Shown here one piece after another: positions 1 through 7,826 of a stretch of 64,000 bases of DNA. Each line of letters starts with the position of its first letter. The stretch's first letter is position 1. The notes below the pieces were generated by a model. It was not told where the DNA came from and did no database searches. It saw nothing but the letters and a program-made list of their open reading frames with translations. Position numbers and translations under genes: made by a program. Source of the stretch: Roseibium sp. HPY-6 (GTDB lineage Bacteria > Pseudomonadota > Alphaproteobacteria > Rhizobiales > Stappiaceae); assembly GCF_040530035.1 (NCBI RefSeq), contig NZ_JBEWCD010000002.1, positions 806,001 to 870,000 on the forward strand. Reading direction: 5' to 3'.

Positions 1-973
1 GGAAGGAAACAAGTTCGCCTTCGACCAGGAAGTCGTAGACCTTCAGCTCCGCAGCCTTTTGCATCATGCCTTGCGACAGGTCGATCCCGGTAAGCCGCGT
101 GCAGTGATCATTGATGAGAGGACCGCACAAGCCGGTGCCGCAGCCAAGATCGGCAACATCCTGAAACGGCGCGCCTCTTTCAGTGGCAAGGGCGACGACG
201 TCTTCGGCGACCAGTTCCGGCGCACGGTAGCCGAGATTTTCCAGCACGGTGTCGAAGGAATCCGAGAACTTGTCGAAGTGAGACTTTACATAGTCTTCAG
301 GTGCGTGCTCCAGATCGTCGCCCCTGACGGCGGCAAGGTGATAGTGGGCGGCCTCGTTGTCCGGCTCCGCTTCGACAATCCTTTCAAAATGTTCTTGCGA
401 AAGGTCGGTCTTTCCAAGCGCACTCAAAATACGTGCACGCCAGAGGGCTGTGGGTGACTTCGGATCATCGAAACGAAGCGATTTGTCGATTGCTTCGGCA
501 GCTTTGTCCTCCGAACCGGTAAACATCAGTGCAAGGCCATAAGTGTTCCAGGCGCTGGGGTTTTCAGGGTCCAGACGAACGATCTCGGACATGATGGTAA
601 GGATTTCATGATAGTCGCCGGAGCTGCGCAACAACAGGTTTATGTTCTTCCAGGCATCTTCATGGCGTGAGTCAAATTCAACGGCGCGCACATAGGCTGC
701 GAAGGCCTTTCTGGGCTCGCCGATCAGCTTGAGGATGTTGCCGAGATTGTTCAGGGCAGAGGTGTTTCGCTCATTGAGTTCCAGGGATCTCTGGATCAGA
801 TCAATCGCACTGTCGGATTGACCGGCGTCAAAATGCAAAAGGCCGAGAAAATGCAATCCGTCGGGATGTTTCGGGTCCTCGTTCAATATCTCAAGATAAA
901 TGTCCTGGGCTGTCTCCAGGTCGCCTTTGCGATGCGCAGCAATACCTTCCTGCAGCCTTTCATCAATATTCAT
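1..973 (-). CDS. TPR-repeat protein with C-terminal SAM-dependent methyltransferase domain (3' end beyond window)
   Basis: About 324 codons are visible from the ATG at 971-973; the reading frame stays open to the window edge, so the C-terminus is missing. The first ~190 residues are consecutive TPR-like helices (for example 'LNERNTSALNNLGNILKL' and 'DPENPSAWNTYGLALM'). They are followed by a class I methyltransferase start with motif I 'VADLGCGTGLCG' and a motif II-like 'LTGIDLS'. TPR-methyltransferase fusions of this kind are common in alphaproteobacteria, but the substrate (protein or small molecule) cannot be told from sequence. It lies downstream of the cold-shock gene but is separated from it by a strong terminator, so it probably has its own weak promoter in that gap. 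Confidence 0.85.
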   Translation of the reverse strand, partial: MNIDERLQEGIAAHRKGDLETAQDIYLEILNEDPKHPDGLHFLGLLHFDAGQSDSAIDLIQRSLELNERNTSALNNLGNILKLIGEPRKAFAAYVRAVEFDSRHEDAWKNINLLLRSSGDYHEILTIMSEIVRLDPENPSAWNTYGLALMFTGSEDKAAEAIDKSLRFDDPKSPTALWRARILSALGKTDLSQEHFERIVEAEPDNEAAHYHLAAVRGDDLEHAPEDYVKSHFDKFSDSFDTVLENLGYRAPELVAEDVVALATERGAPFQDVADLGCGTGLCGPLINDHCTRLTGIDLSQGMMQKAAELKVYDFLVEGELVSF

Positions 974-984
974 GTTTCCCCCAA

Positions 985-1011
985 TAAAAAAAGGGCGGTC
1001 GAACCGCCCTT
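985..1011 (-). terminator. Rho-independent terminator of the cold-shock gene
   Basis: A perfect 9-bp stem AAGGGCGGT/ACCGCCCTT with a 3-nt loop is followed on the minus strand by a run of seven Ts. It sits 29 bases after the stop codon of the cold-shock-like gene. Confidence 0.85.
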
Positions 1012-1039
1012 GCTTCCGGAAAGACCTTAAAGGATAACC

Positions 1040-1240
1040 TTACAGGACTTTCAGGTCTTCAGCCACCATCTGACCGCGGCGCCACTCCAGATCGAAAGCA
1101 ACCAGTTGGCCTTCCTTCAAAGTGTCGATGCCGGACCGGTGCAGGGCCGAGATGTGGACGAGAATATCCTCGCCGTCTTCGGGTTGGATCGTGCCGACAC
1201 CGCGGCCCTGATCAAACCATTTTACGTTTCCATGTTGCAT
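1040..1240 (-). CDS. Cold-shock-domain protein (divergent CspA-like)
   Basis: A 66-residue single cold-shock OB-fold, the usual CspA length. It starts 'MQHGNVKWFDQGRGVGTIQP', matching the beta-1/RNP1 region (canonical KWFN..KGFGFI), and has 'DILVHISAL' for RNP2 (canonical VFVHFSAI). Two aromatic RNA-stacking positions of RNP1 are lost (GFGFI becomes GVGTI), so nucleic-acid binding may be altered. It is monocistronic: a terminator follows, and an AT-rich leader of more than 100 nt precedes it, as in regulated csp genes. The role would be RNA chaperone or transcription antitermination; I infer only the fold with confidence. Confidence 0.85.
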   Translation of the reverse strand: MQHGNVKWFDQGRGVGTIQPEDGEDILVHISALHRSGIDTLKEGQLVAFDLEWRRGQMVAEDLKVL

Positions 1241-1587
1241 GGAGCTTGCTTTCCAATTCTACGCCTCAAGACATACAGGCGGTCTTCCTAGCCCGACTTT
1301 TCGACGTCTTGATGACAGTGTTTATGATAACTCTAAAGTACTCCGCAAATTTGCTTCGAAAATAAACATGCGTGTGCGCAGCCATTTCTTGCTGCAGCAG
1401 TTCAACGCGCAGTTTGATTTGCGAAGGTATCAGCTTTCCCGTCTAAGCAATGCGGGAAACCTTAGTGTCTCTTAGTATGGTAATGAATTTGTTAATTTCA
1501 AGGTAGGATCTAGAGCGAGTCACGTTCCCGTGCTCCACAGGCTTGCCGGCGTGTCCGGTTCGGTGCCGTGCTCCGTGGGAACGCAAA
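1241..1587. other. Intergenic region, csp 5' leader and AT-rich DNA
   Basis: About 350 bases between the cold-shock gene and the ytoQ terminator. The half nearest the csp start (to about 1500) is AT-rich and would hold the csp promoter and leader. An imperfect inverted pair (GTTCCC near 1525, GGGAAC near 1577) flanks the ytoQ terminator. No convincing coding sequence is seen. Confidence 0.4.
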
Positions 1588-1617
1588 ATTCAGGCGGTCG
1601 TGCGAACGGACCGCCTG
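1588..1617 (-). terminator. Probable terminator downstream of ytoQ
   Basis: A perfect 9-bp stem CAGGCGGTC/GACCGCCTG with a 9-nt loop starts 6 bases after the ytoQ stop and is followed on the minus strand by AATTTTG. The T-tract is short, so termination may be partial. Confidence 0.6.
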
Positions 1618-1623
1618 TCGGCA

Positions 1624-2082
1624 TCAACGATCGAGCTGCCCGAGAATGACATATTTCAGGATCTCCGCGACCTGCTCCGAGGTTTCGGCCACGGCAAGTG
1701 CGGCCCCGTCGACTTCTTTCAGGGGATGCGTCAGCGACGGGTCGTGAACGACGATGAGCGACTTGCCGAGTGCAGCCGCATACCCTGCGTCGAAGGCTGC
1801 GTTCCATTGCTTGTATTGGTCGCCGAAACGCACAACCACGATGTCAGCCTTTTCGATCAGCGTTCGCGTGCGGATCGCATTGACCTTCGCGCCTTTGTGG
1901 TCGTACCAGAATTTCTTGTCTTCGCCGCCGAGAATGACCGCACCGCAATCATCGCTTGCCGAATGATCCGTAACGGGCGCTGAAAATTCCACAGGCAGGT
2001 CCAGTGCCTTGACCCCATCTGTTATTCTTTCCCGCCAATCCGTGTGGATCTCTCCCGACAGGTAAACGCGCCAGTTGCTCAT
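1624..2082 (-). CDS. ytoQ: YtoQ family protein
   Basis: About 152 residues. The N-terminus 'SNWRVYLSGEIHTDWRE' is the hallmark of the YtoQ family, a Rossmann-like fold related to nucleoside 2-deoxyribosyltransferases; its function is not established. Other family-like parts are 'KFWYDHKGAKVNAIRTRTL', 'ADIVVVRFGDQYKQWNAAFD' and 'KSLIVVHDPSLTHPLKEVD'. An ATG also exists at 2091, but GAGGA lies 9 bases before the ATG at 2082 and would overlap the earlier one, so 2082 is chosen. It is a stand-alone gene and nothing nearby suggests a partner. Confidence 0.85.
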   Translation of the reverse strand: MSNWRVYLSGEIHTDWRERITDGVKALDLPVEFSAPVTDHSASDDCGAVILGGEDKKFWYDHKGAKVNAIRTRTLIEKADIVVVRFGDQYKQWNAAFDAGYAAALGKSLIVVHDPSLTHPLKEVDGAALAVAETSEQVAEILKYVILGQLDR

Positions 2083-2159
2083 GGTGTCCATTCCTCGATC
2101 GTGATCAGCAAGCGCCAGCCTGCCCTGTGCCGAAGCTGGGACGTCGATGCGCCTGCGTC

Positions 2160-2178
2160 AAGCCCGGAACCGGGCCTT
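2160..2178 (-). terminator. Weak hairpin downstream of the cyclase gene
   Basis: A GC-rich inverted repeat (GCCCGG/CCGGGC, 2-nt loop, extended by AAG/CTT with a bulge) lies about 40 bases after the cyclase stop codon. No T-run follows, so this could be only an mRNA-stabilising or Rho-dependent end. Confidence 0.3.
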
Positions 2179-2213
2179 GGGTTACGTCCAAAGTACTTTG
2201 CGCTCGGATCGGG

Positions 2214-4019
2214 CTATTTCGTGTTCAAGTGCCAGACGCCATCCCAGTCAGCAGGTGCTCCCTGGCTTGAAATCAAATCGAGCCTGTTCAAGAAGACCGC
2301 GGCGATCTGGTCGTCCGGAGTGGACGCAATGATGGCTTCAAAAGTCTGACGGGCTTCCGTCCAACGGGCTTGTGAAAAGGCAGTCAGGGCCTCTTCGGAA
2401 CGCTCCTGCAGCTCTCTCAGGTCTTGCGGCAATTCCTGGGATGGTCCAAGCGGCATATAGACATTTGTCGGTTGCGTCTTGCCTTTGACCTGGATTTTAT
2501 CGACCGGCCGGAACTCAATGCCGGATGTTGTATCGCGGGTTCTCTGGCACACCAGGATCTGGGTGCCATAGACCTTGTTCGCCCCTTCCAGACGCGCTGC
2601 CAGGTTCACCGTGTCGCCCATGATCGTGTAATTCTTGGTTTTTTCCGAACCTATCGAGCCGATGACAGCCTCGCCGGTCGCAATGCCGATACGCTGACGC
2701 AGAATGGGCAGGTTCTTTTGCAGCCCCGTCAAGTCAGGCAGCTCCTTTTGAAACAGCTCCATGAGCCGGACATTGGCGAGGGCACTTTCAACGGCAAGCG
2801 TTGCCTGATCATCGTCTTCGCTGAAGGGCTGCGCCCAATAGGCCATGATTGCATCGCCGATATATTTGTCGATGACGCCCTGACGGTCGGTGATTTGCGA
2901 AGACATCAGGTCGAGATAGCGGTTGAGCACACGCACAAGACCGCCGGGCGTGAATTGTTCCGATATGGTCGTGAAGTCGGCAAGGTCCGAGAAATAGGCT
3001 GAGACCACCTTTTTCGTGCCGGCGGTCGCGTGAGACTGGTCGGTGATGAGGCCGGAAACCACACGCGGATCAAGGTACTGGCCGAAAGTGTCCTTGATTT
3101 TCTGCGTCGACCTGAGGCCGTCGACCATGGTGTTGAAGCTGTTGGTCAGGGAGCCGATTTCATCGCGCGAGCGCGGCGTCAATCGCACTTCGAAATCGCC
3201 TTCCTCAACGCGCCGGGCACCGCTTGAGAGTGCCCGCATAGGCTTAAGGAGCCCTGAGATGACAAAAGACGAAAGCAGCAGTGCAAGCAGTCCGGCAGTG
3301 GCGGTCGCTGCGATGCTGGCATAAAGCGCCTGTTGTTCATGGAGTGCGGCGGTCGCGACCGACTGGTCCGTGAAGTCGCTGACATGTTCGCGCAATGCGT
3401 TGAGCCGCTCTGTCAATTTCTGCCCTTCGCTCTCCAGCTGTTCTTCCAGATTTTCCCGTGTCGAAGGAGGCAGGTCCGCGGTCTTTACGAGATTGAGCGC
3501 ATGACTGTGAAAGTTGCTGTGCTGGGTCTCTATGGCGATCAACGTCGGATAAAGAGCAGCAAGCTCCAGTTTGTCATTGAGAGAGGTAGCTTCGTCCTGC
3601 GCGGACCTGACCCGCCGCTCGGCAGACCTTAGAAGCGTTTCGACATTGTTCGCATGCGTTTCAAACAGCGCCAGTCCCGTCTCGAGTCGTTCCTCAAGGT
3701 GCACAATGCGTGCCTGAAGGTCAGGGCGCTGCGCGACTGCACTGTCGATGTCGGTTTCCGTCAATCCGGCACTGAGTGCCTCGAGCCGGTCGGCGCGCAA
3801 TTCGGCTTCAAGCTTCTCGACCCGCTCAAGCTCCAGTTCTTCCTGGAGCGCAATTACCTCGATGCGCGCAACTTCGTGGCGCAGCGGTGAATAGACCTCG
3901 GAGATCAGCTGGAGTTCCTTGTTGATCTCGAAGATCTTGTAAATCGAAAACGTGGCTGCTCCCGCCATGATCAGAAAAACGATCAGCGACACTCCGAAGA
4001 TTTTCCAGGCAATGCGCAT
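2214..4019 (-). CDS. Membrane-bound class III adenylate/guanylate cyclase with HAMP domain
   Basis: 601 residues: TM helix about 5-29, a long charged, helical periplasmic region to about 235, a second TM helix about 237-260, HAMP linker (about 260-312), then a class III cyclase catalytic domain (about 330-520). The two metal-binding aspartates are visible in 'SAYFSDLADFT' and 'DKYIGDAIMAYW', and the 'NYTIMGDTVNLAARLE' block completes the active site. A ~80-residue helical tail resembles a TPR pair. It probably makes cAMP in response to a periplasmic signal; the nucleotide specificity is inferred from the family. AGGTGG lies 9 bases before the ATG. It is monocistronic. Confidence 0.9.
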   Translation of the reverse strand: MRIAWKIFGVSLIVFLIMAGAATFSIYKIFEINKELQLISEVYSPLRHEVARIEVIALQEELELERVEKLEAELRADRLEALSAGLTETDIDSAVAQRPDLQARIVHLEERLETGLALFETHANNVETLLRSAERRVRSAQDEATSLNDKLELAALYPTLIAIETQHSNFHSHALNLVKTADLPPSTRENLEEQLESEGQKLTERLNALREHVSDFTDQSVATAALHEQQALYASIAATATAGLLALLLSSFVISGLLKPMRALSSGARRVEEGDFEVRLTPRSRDEIGSLTNSFNTMVDGLRSTQKIKDTFGQYLDPRVVSGLITDQSHATAGTKKVVSAYFSDLADFTTISEQFTPGGLVRVLNRYLDLMSSQITDRQGVIDKYIGDAIMAYWAQPFSEDDDQATLAVESALANVRLMELFQKELPDLTGLQKNLPILRQRIGIATGEAVIGSIGSEKTKNYTIMGDTVNLAARLEGANKVYGTQILVCQRTRDTTSGIEFRPVDKIQVKGKTQPTNVYMPLGPSQELPQDLRELQERSEEALTAFSQARWTEARQTFEAIIASTPDDQIAAVFLNRLDLISSQGAPADWDGVWHLNTK

Positions 4020-4060
4020 TGCGATGAACCACCTAACGATCTTTCAGGAACGAGCGGCAG

Positions 4061-4918
4061 CTAGAGTGTAGCCAGCAGGTCCCGCAATGCTATCCGGTAA
4101 TTGGGATAGCGGAATGTGAACCCGAGCTCGTCCTTGATGCGCTTGTTGGAGACCCGCTTGTTTTCACCGTAGAACGACCGCGCCATCGGCGTCAGATCGG
4201 CACTCTCGAATGGAATTTCCGGAGGCGGTTCCACGCCAAGCAATTCGGCGGCATATGTGACGACATCCTGTGGCGGTGCCGGTTCGTCGTCCGTTACATT
4301 GAAAACCCGTGTCGACCGGGTAGCCATGGCCAGCTTCAGGGCACGTGCAATATCTGCGACATGAATGCGGTTGAACACCTGGCCCGGTTTGACCAGCCGC
4401 CGCGCCTTGCCTTTCTTGAAGTTTTCAAACGTGTTCCGGCCAGGTCCGTAAATTCCGGACAAGCGGAAAACCTGGACCGCCAATCCGGTGTCCCCAGCAA
4501 AGGAAAGCCAGGCGTCTTCTGCAGCGACCCGCTGCACCGACCGCTTGGAAACAGGTTTGCAGGGCGTATCTTCATCGACCCACGCGCCGTCATGATTGCC
4601 GTAGACGCCGACTGTCGAAAGGTAGCCGGTCCAGGAAGGTTTTCCGGCCGCGATATCTTCTCCGTGCCAGGTAAGAACCGGATCGCCGTCTTCGTTTGGC
4701 GCAATCGAGACAAGGACATGCGTTGCTGTCTTCAGCGCGTCTGAAATGCCCGCACCTTTTGCAGTGCCATCGAAAAGAAAGGGTTCCACTCCTGCCTTGC
4801 GGAGAATGCTCGCCTTTTCTTCAGATCGTGTTGTGCCCCCGATCCATTCAAACTGGTCGCGAACCTCTTCAATGAAGGCCTTTGAAGAAAAGCCGACACC
4901 AAAAACAAACAGACGCAT
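4061..4918 (-). CDS. SDR-family NAD(P)-dependent epimerase/reductase-like protein
   Basis: 285 residues from the ATG at 4916-4918. 'MRLFVFGVGFSSKAF' is a Rossmann beta-alpha-beta with a GxGxxS glycine pattern. 'VGVYGNHDGAWVDEDTP' resembles the active-site stretch of extended/atypical SDRs (YeeZ type), and 'FRLSGIYGPGRN' and 'FNRIHVADIA' are typical of nucleotide-sugar epimerase relatives. A longer frame reaches 4978 but would overlap the preceding RNA methyltransferase gene; starting at 4918 leaves one base between the genes, which fits translational coupling. The substrate is unknown. Confidence 0.85.
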   Translation of the reverse strand: MRLFVFGVGFSSKAFIEEVRDQFEWIGGTTRSEEKASILRKAGVEPFLFDGTAKGAGISDALKTATHVLVSIAPNEDGDPVLTWHGEDIAAGKPSWTGYLSTVGVYGNHDGAWVDEDTPCKPVSKRSVQRVAAEDAWLSFAGDTGLAVQVFRLSGIYGPGRNTFENFKKGKARRLVKPGQVFNRIHVADIARALKLAMATRSTRVFNVTDDEPAPPQDVVTYAAELLGVEPPPEIPFESADLTPMARSFYGENKRVSNKRIKDELGFTFRYPNYRIALRDLLATL

Positions 4919-4919
4919 C

Positions 4920-5759
4920 TCAGAGCTCCAGGTGTTTGCGGCGAATTTCATAAAGTGCAACGCCGGTGGCAACGGCAAGGTTGAGGCTGTCCGCCTGACC
5001 GACCTGCGGGATCCGGATCAGGGTTGCGCAGGCGTCCGCCATATCGTCCTCCAGCCCTTTTTGCTCGTTACCCATCACCAGAAGGACCGGTTCGGTGTAT
5101 TCGGGCTTTCTGTAGTCGACCGACCCTTTCAGGTGCGTGGCGGCGACAGTCCCCGGCCAGGCCTTTGCGAACGGCTTGAATTCGTCCTTCGTCATTTTGG
5201 CGAGAGGGACATGAAACAGCGATCCCATCGTGGCGCGAACGGCTTCTACGGCAAACGGGTCGGTGCAGTCACCAACCAGAATGACACCGCTTCCGCCCAC
5301 GGCGTCAATGGTCCGGACGATCGTGCCGAGATTTCCCGGATCGCGGACGCGGTCGAGAGCAACCCAAAGGCCGTTTGGTGCGGGGTTGATGTCCCTCGCG
5401 GTCAGAATGTTCTGCTCATAGACACCGACGACCATTTGCGGATTGTCTTTCCGGGTCATCGCGGACATGACGGCGGTGGACACTTCAAGGATCAGCGCGC
5501 CACGTGCTTTTGCCGTGGCGGCGGCCTTCTGAGCGACCGGGTTTTCCCGGGCATCCGGACCCAGCGCAAGATATCTAACCTGCCAGCCTGCTTCGAGCGC
5601 ATCAGTGGCCAGTTTCAATCCTTCAGCAACGAACAGGCCCGACTGGCTCCTGTGTTTGCGCTGCGCGACCAGTCCCTTGATTTCCTTGACGATCGGATTG
5701 GAATGGCTGGTGATTTGCTTCACCGCGCCTTGACGTTTTTCTTTACCTGCCTGGGACAT
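4920..5759 (-). CDS. TrmH/SpoU-family RNA 2'-O-methyltransferase
   Basis: 279 residues. The N-terminal substrate-binding segment 'ITSHSNPIVKEIKGL' is followed by the SpoU knot domain with all three motifs: motif 1 'DRVRDPGNLGTIVRT' (catalytic Arg), motif 2 'LLVMGNEQKGL', motif 3 'IPQVGQADSLNLAVATGVAL'. It would methylate a ribose in rRNA or tRNA using SAM; the exact site cannot be told. The stop codon lies one base before the SDR gene, so the two probably form one transcript. Confidence 0.92.
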   Translation of the reverse strand: MSQAGKEKRQGAVKQITSHSNPIVKEIKGLVAQRKHRSQSGLFVAEGLKLATDALEAGWQVRYLALGPDARENPVAQKAAATAKARGALILEVSTAVMSAMTRKDNPQMVVGVYEQNILTARDINPAPNGLWVALDRVRDPGNLGTIVRTIDAVGGSGVILVGDCTDPFAVEAVRATMGSLFHVPLAKMTKDEFKPFAKAWPGTVAATHLKGSVDYRKPEYTEPVLLVMGNEQKGLEDDMADACATLIRIPQVGQADSLNLAVATGVALYEIRRKHLEL

Positions 5760-5841
5760 GTCCCGCTCCGGAGGCTCGCTCGGGAGCCGAAATGTTGACT
5801 GTTTTTCCTCAAGGCTGGATTAGGGCCAAGGATGGAGCGGG

Positions 5842-6468
5842 TCAAGCCTTCCCCTGGCCGCCAGGTGGCAACAGACGTTCTGTTGCGATCAGGATCGATT
5901 CATCGATATCGACAGGAAACGCGGTAACATCCAGCTTTCCATCGATCGCCAGAAACGAAAGACCGTGGACCTGCGTCCAGAGCGGAAAGGCATTTCGTAT
6001 CACGCTCTCGGTAATTTCCGGTTCGCCGGTGTATCGCGCGACTTCACGCAGAAGAACGCCGTACGAGCCGCGTCCCACCTCTCGGAGCTCTTCGATGCGC
6101 CCGGAATGTGCCTGCGTGCTGAACATCAGCCGGAAAGCGTGTGGTTCGCGGATCGCAAAATTCACATAGGCCCTGCCGATTGCAGAGATCGACTCCACGG
6201 TGCCGCGCGTAAACTGAGAGGCGTTGTCTTCCATCTCGACGCCAAGCCGCTGCAGCCCGTCCTTTGCCACGTCTGTCAGGAGGTCCTGCTTCGACGCGAA
6301 GTGACGGTAGGGAGCTGCGGTACTGACACCGGCCAGCCGGCATGCGTCGGACATGGAAAACCCATCCGGACCATGCTCTTCGATCAGGCTTCTTGCCGCC
6401 GAAATGAGCTGCCCGCGCAGGTCGCCATGGTGGTAGGCGCTTTTTTTCTGGACTTTGTTTTTAGCCAT
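5842..6468 (-). CDS. TetR/AcrR-family transcriptional regulator of the adjacent RND operon
   Basis: 208 residues. The N-terminal helix-turn-helix 'ISAARSLIEEHGPDGFSMSDACRLAGVSTAAPYRHFASKQ' region (about 18-58) is typical TetR, and the 'YHHGDLR' lead-in is shared with many TetR proteins. The remaining helices form the ligand-binding domain (TetR_C, with 'FPLWTQVHGLSFLAIDG'). It is divergent from the RND operon, and two palindromes lie between them, so it very likely represses both itself and the pump until a ligand binds. Confidence 0.9.
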   Translation of the reverse strand: MAKNKVQKKSAYHHGDLRGQLISAARSLIEEHGPDGFSMSDACRLAGVSTAAPYRHFASKQDLLTDVAKDGLQRLGVEMEDNASQFTRGTVESISAIGRAYVNFAIREPHAFRLMFSTQAHSGRIEELREVGRGSYGVLLREVARYTGEPEITESVIRNAFPLWTQVHGLSFLAIDGKLDVTAFPVDIDESILIATERLLPPGGQGKA

Positions 6469-6522
6469 TTTCTGGTGTTTCTGAACTTTTTTTCAGCGAA
6501 TCCCTTGTCGAAGTTAATTCTT

Positions 6523-6553
6523 CTAACATATGTTAGCAACTGTAACATAGTTA
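6523..6553. promoter_or_regulatory. Twin palindromic operators between the TetR gene and RND operon
   Basis: A perfect 14-bp palindrome CTAACATATGTTAG at 6523-6536 is followed by the related TAACATAGTTA at 6543-6553. Both have the TAAC...GTTA arms, with centres about 18 bp apart. Such paired sites are usual for TetR-family operators in divergent efflux promoters. Confidence 0.65.
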
Positions 6554-6623
6554 GAGCTGTTCACATTGATGGCGCATAGAGCCCGTGAACGGTTGCCGTC
6601 AAACAGGCGATGAGGGCAAGGCG

Positions 6624-7823
6624 ATGTCGGAAAAGAGTGCAGCTTCTGAAACAAAGACGCCGAAGCGCGGGTCATTGAGGAAAATGACCCGGGGACTGGT
6701 CAGTTTGACGACATTTTCCATGAATGTCGGGCTTGCAGCTGCAGCCGTCATGATTGGGGTGACCACAATCCAGATGCGGGCAGAGGAAAAGCCGGCCGTT
6801 GCCGCAGCACCTCTTGTCGAGGTTCGGTCCATCGCCCCTGAATTTCGCACAGGATACGACGTCTCGCGCAGTTTTGTCGGCCGTATTGAACCGGCACGTC
6901 GCACCGATCTGGGTTTTGAGCTGTCCGGAACCATCCGTGAGATCGCGTTTGACGAAGGTGACACATTACAAAAGGGCGACGTGATAGCCGTTCTGGACAC
7001 ACGCGCGCTTGAAGCTGAGAAACGCCGTCAGATTGCGAACCGCCGTGCGACGGAGAGCGATCGCGAACTGGCTGCGCTGACGCTTCAGCGCCGTCAGCAA
7101 CTGCGTGATGGCGGGCATGTCAGCGACCAGATCCTCGACGAAGCAAGGCTCGCGCTAACGCGTCTCGACGCTACGATCGATCAGATCGATGCCGCTGTCG
7201 AGGCGATCGATATCAGTCTCGATAAATCGGTCCTGACCGCTCCGTTTGACGGAACCGTTGGCGAGCGTTTGCTGGATGAAGGCGCAACGGTTTCTCCTGG
7301 TGCGCCGGTCTTACGCCTTCTGGAGACAGCCAAGCCAACGGTTCGTATTGGCCTCGCGCCAGAGGTCGTCGACCGTTTGAAACGGCAGGAGGCTTACGAG
7401 ATCCGTGTCGCAGGCAGTCTGTTCGAGGCACGTCTTTCCGGTTTTCGGCCGGACCTGCAGACCAGTACCCGCACAATCGAAACGCTTTTTGAACTGCAAA
7501 CGTCACGCGAAGTGCCGCAATTCGGGCGCCTTGCAGAACTCGGACTTACGGAACGCATCGATACCGAGGGCTACTGGGTGCCGACATCCGCGCTCAAGGA
7601 AGGACCTCGCGGTCTTTGGACCCTGTTGGCAATCGTCGAGACAGAGGCGCAAACGGGGGCCGGCGGGTATGAAATCCGGCGCGAAGCGGTGGAAGTGCTC
7701 CACGCCGATGCGGACAGATCCTTTGTCCGCGGCACGATATCTGCCGGCACACAGATCGTCGCAGAAGGCGTGCACCGTGTTGTTGTCGGCCAGAAAGTCA
7801 ATCCGATCGGTGAGGGAGCATAG
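6624..7823 (+). CDS. RND efflux periplasmic adaptor (membrane fusion protein)
   Basis: 399 residues from the ATG at 6624, which follows a GAGGGCAAGG ribosome site; a frame start at 6585 lacks one. A TM anchor/signal lies at about 27-50. The lipoyl/barrel-sandwich halves are 'GRIEPARRTDLGFELSGTI' with 'GDTLQKGDVIAVLD' and, after an alpha-hairpin (about 130-190), 'LTAPFDGTVGERLLDEGATV'. A beta-barrel domain follows. It couples the inner-membrane pump to an outer-membrane channel not encoded here. The pump gene starts 3 bases after the stop. Confidence 0.92.
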   Translation: MSEKSAASETKTPKRGSLRKMTRGLVSLTTFSMNVGLAAAAVMIGVTTIQMRAEEKPAVAAAPLVEVRSIAPEFRTGYDVSRSFVGRIEPARRTDLGFELSGTIREIAFDEGDTLQKGDVIAVLDTRALEAEKRRQIANRRATESDRELAALTLQRRQQLRDGGHVSDQILDEARLALTRLDATIDQIDAAVEAIDISLDKSVLTAPFDGTVGERLLDEGATVSPGAPVLRLLETAKPTVRIGLAPEVVDRLKRQEAYEIRVAGSLFEARLSGFRPDLQTSTRTIETLFELQTSREVPQFGRLAELGLTERIDTEGYWVPTSALKEGPRGLWTLLAIVETEAQTGAGGYEIRREAVEVLHADADRSFVRGTISAGTQIVAEGVHRVVVGQKVNPIGEGA

Positions 7824-7826
7824 ACA

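Noticed and set aside
2160..2178. Strong terminator after the cyclase gene
   Set aside because: The stem is bulged and not followed by Ts; kept only as a low-confidence feature.
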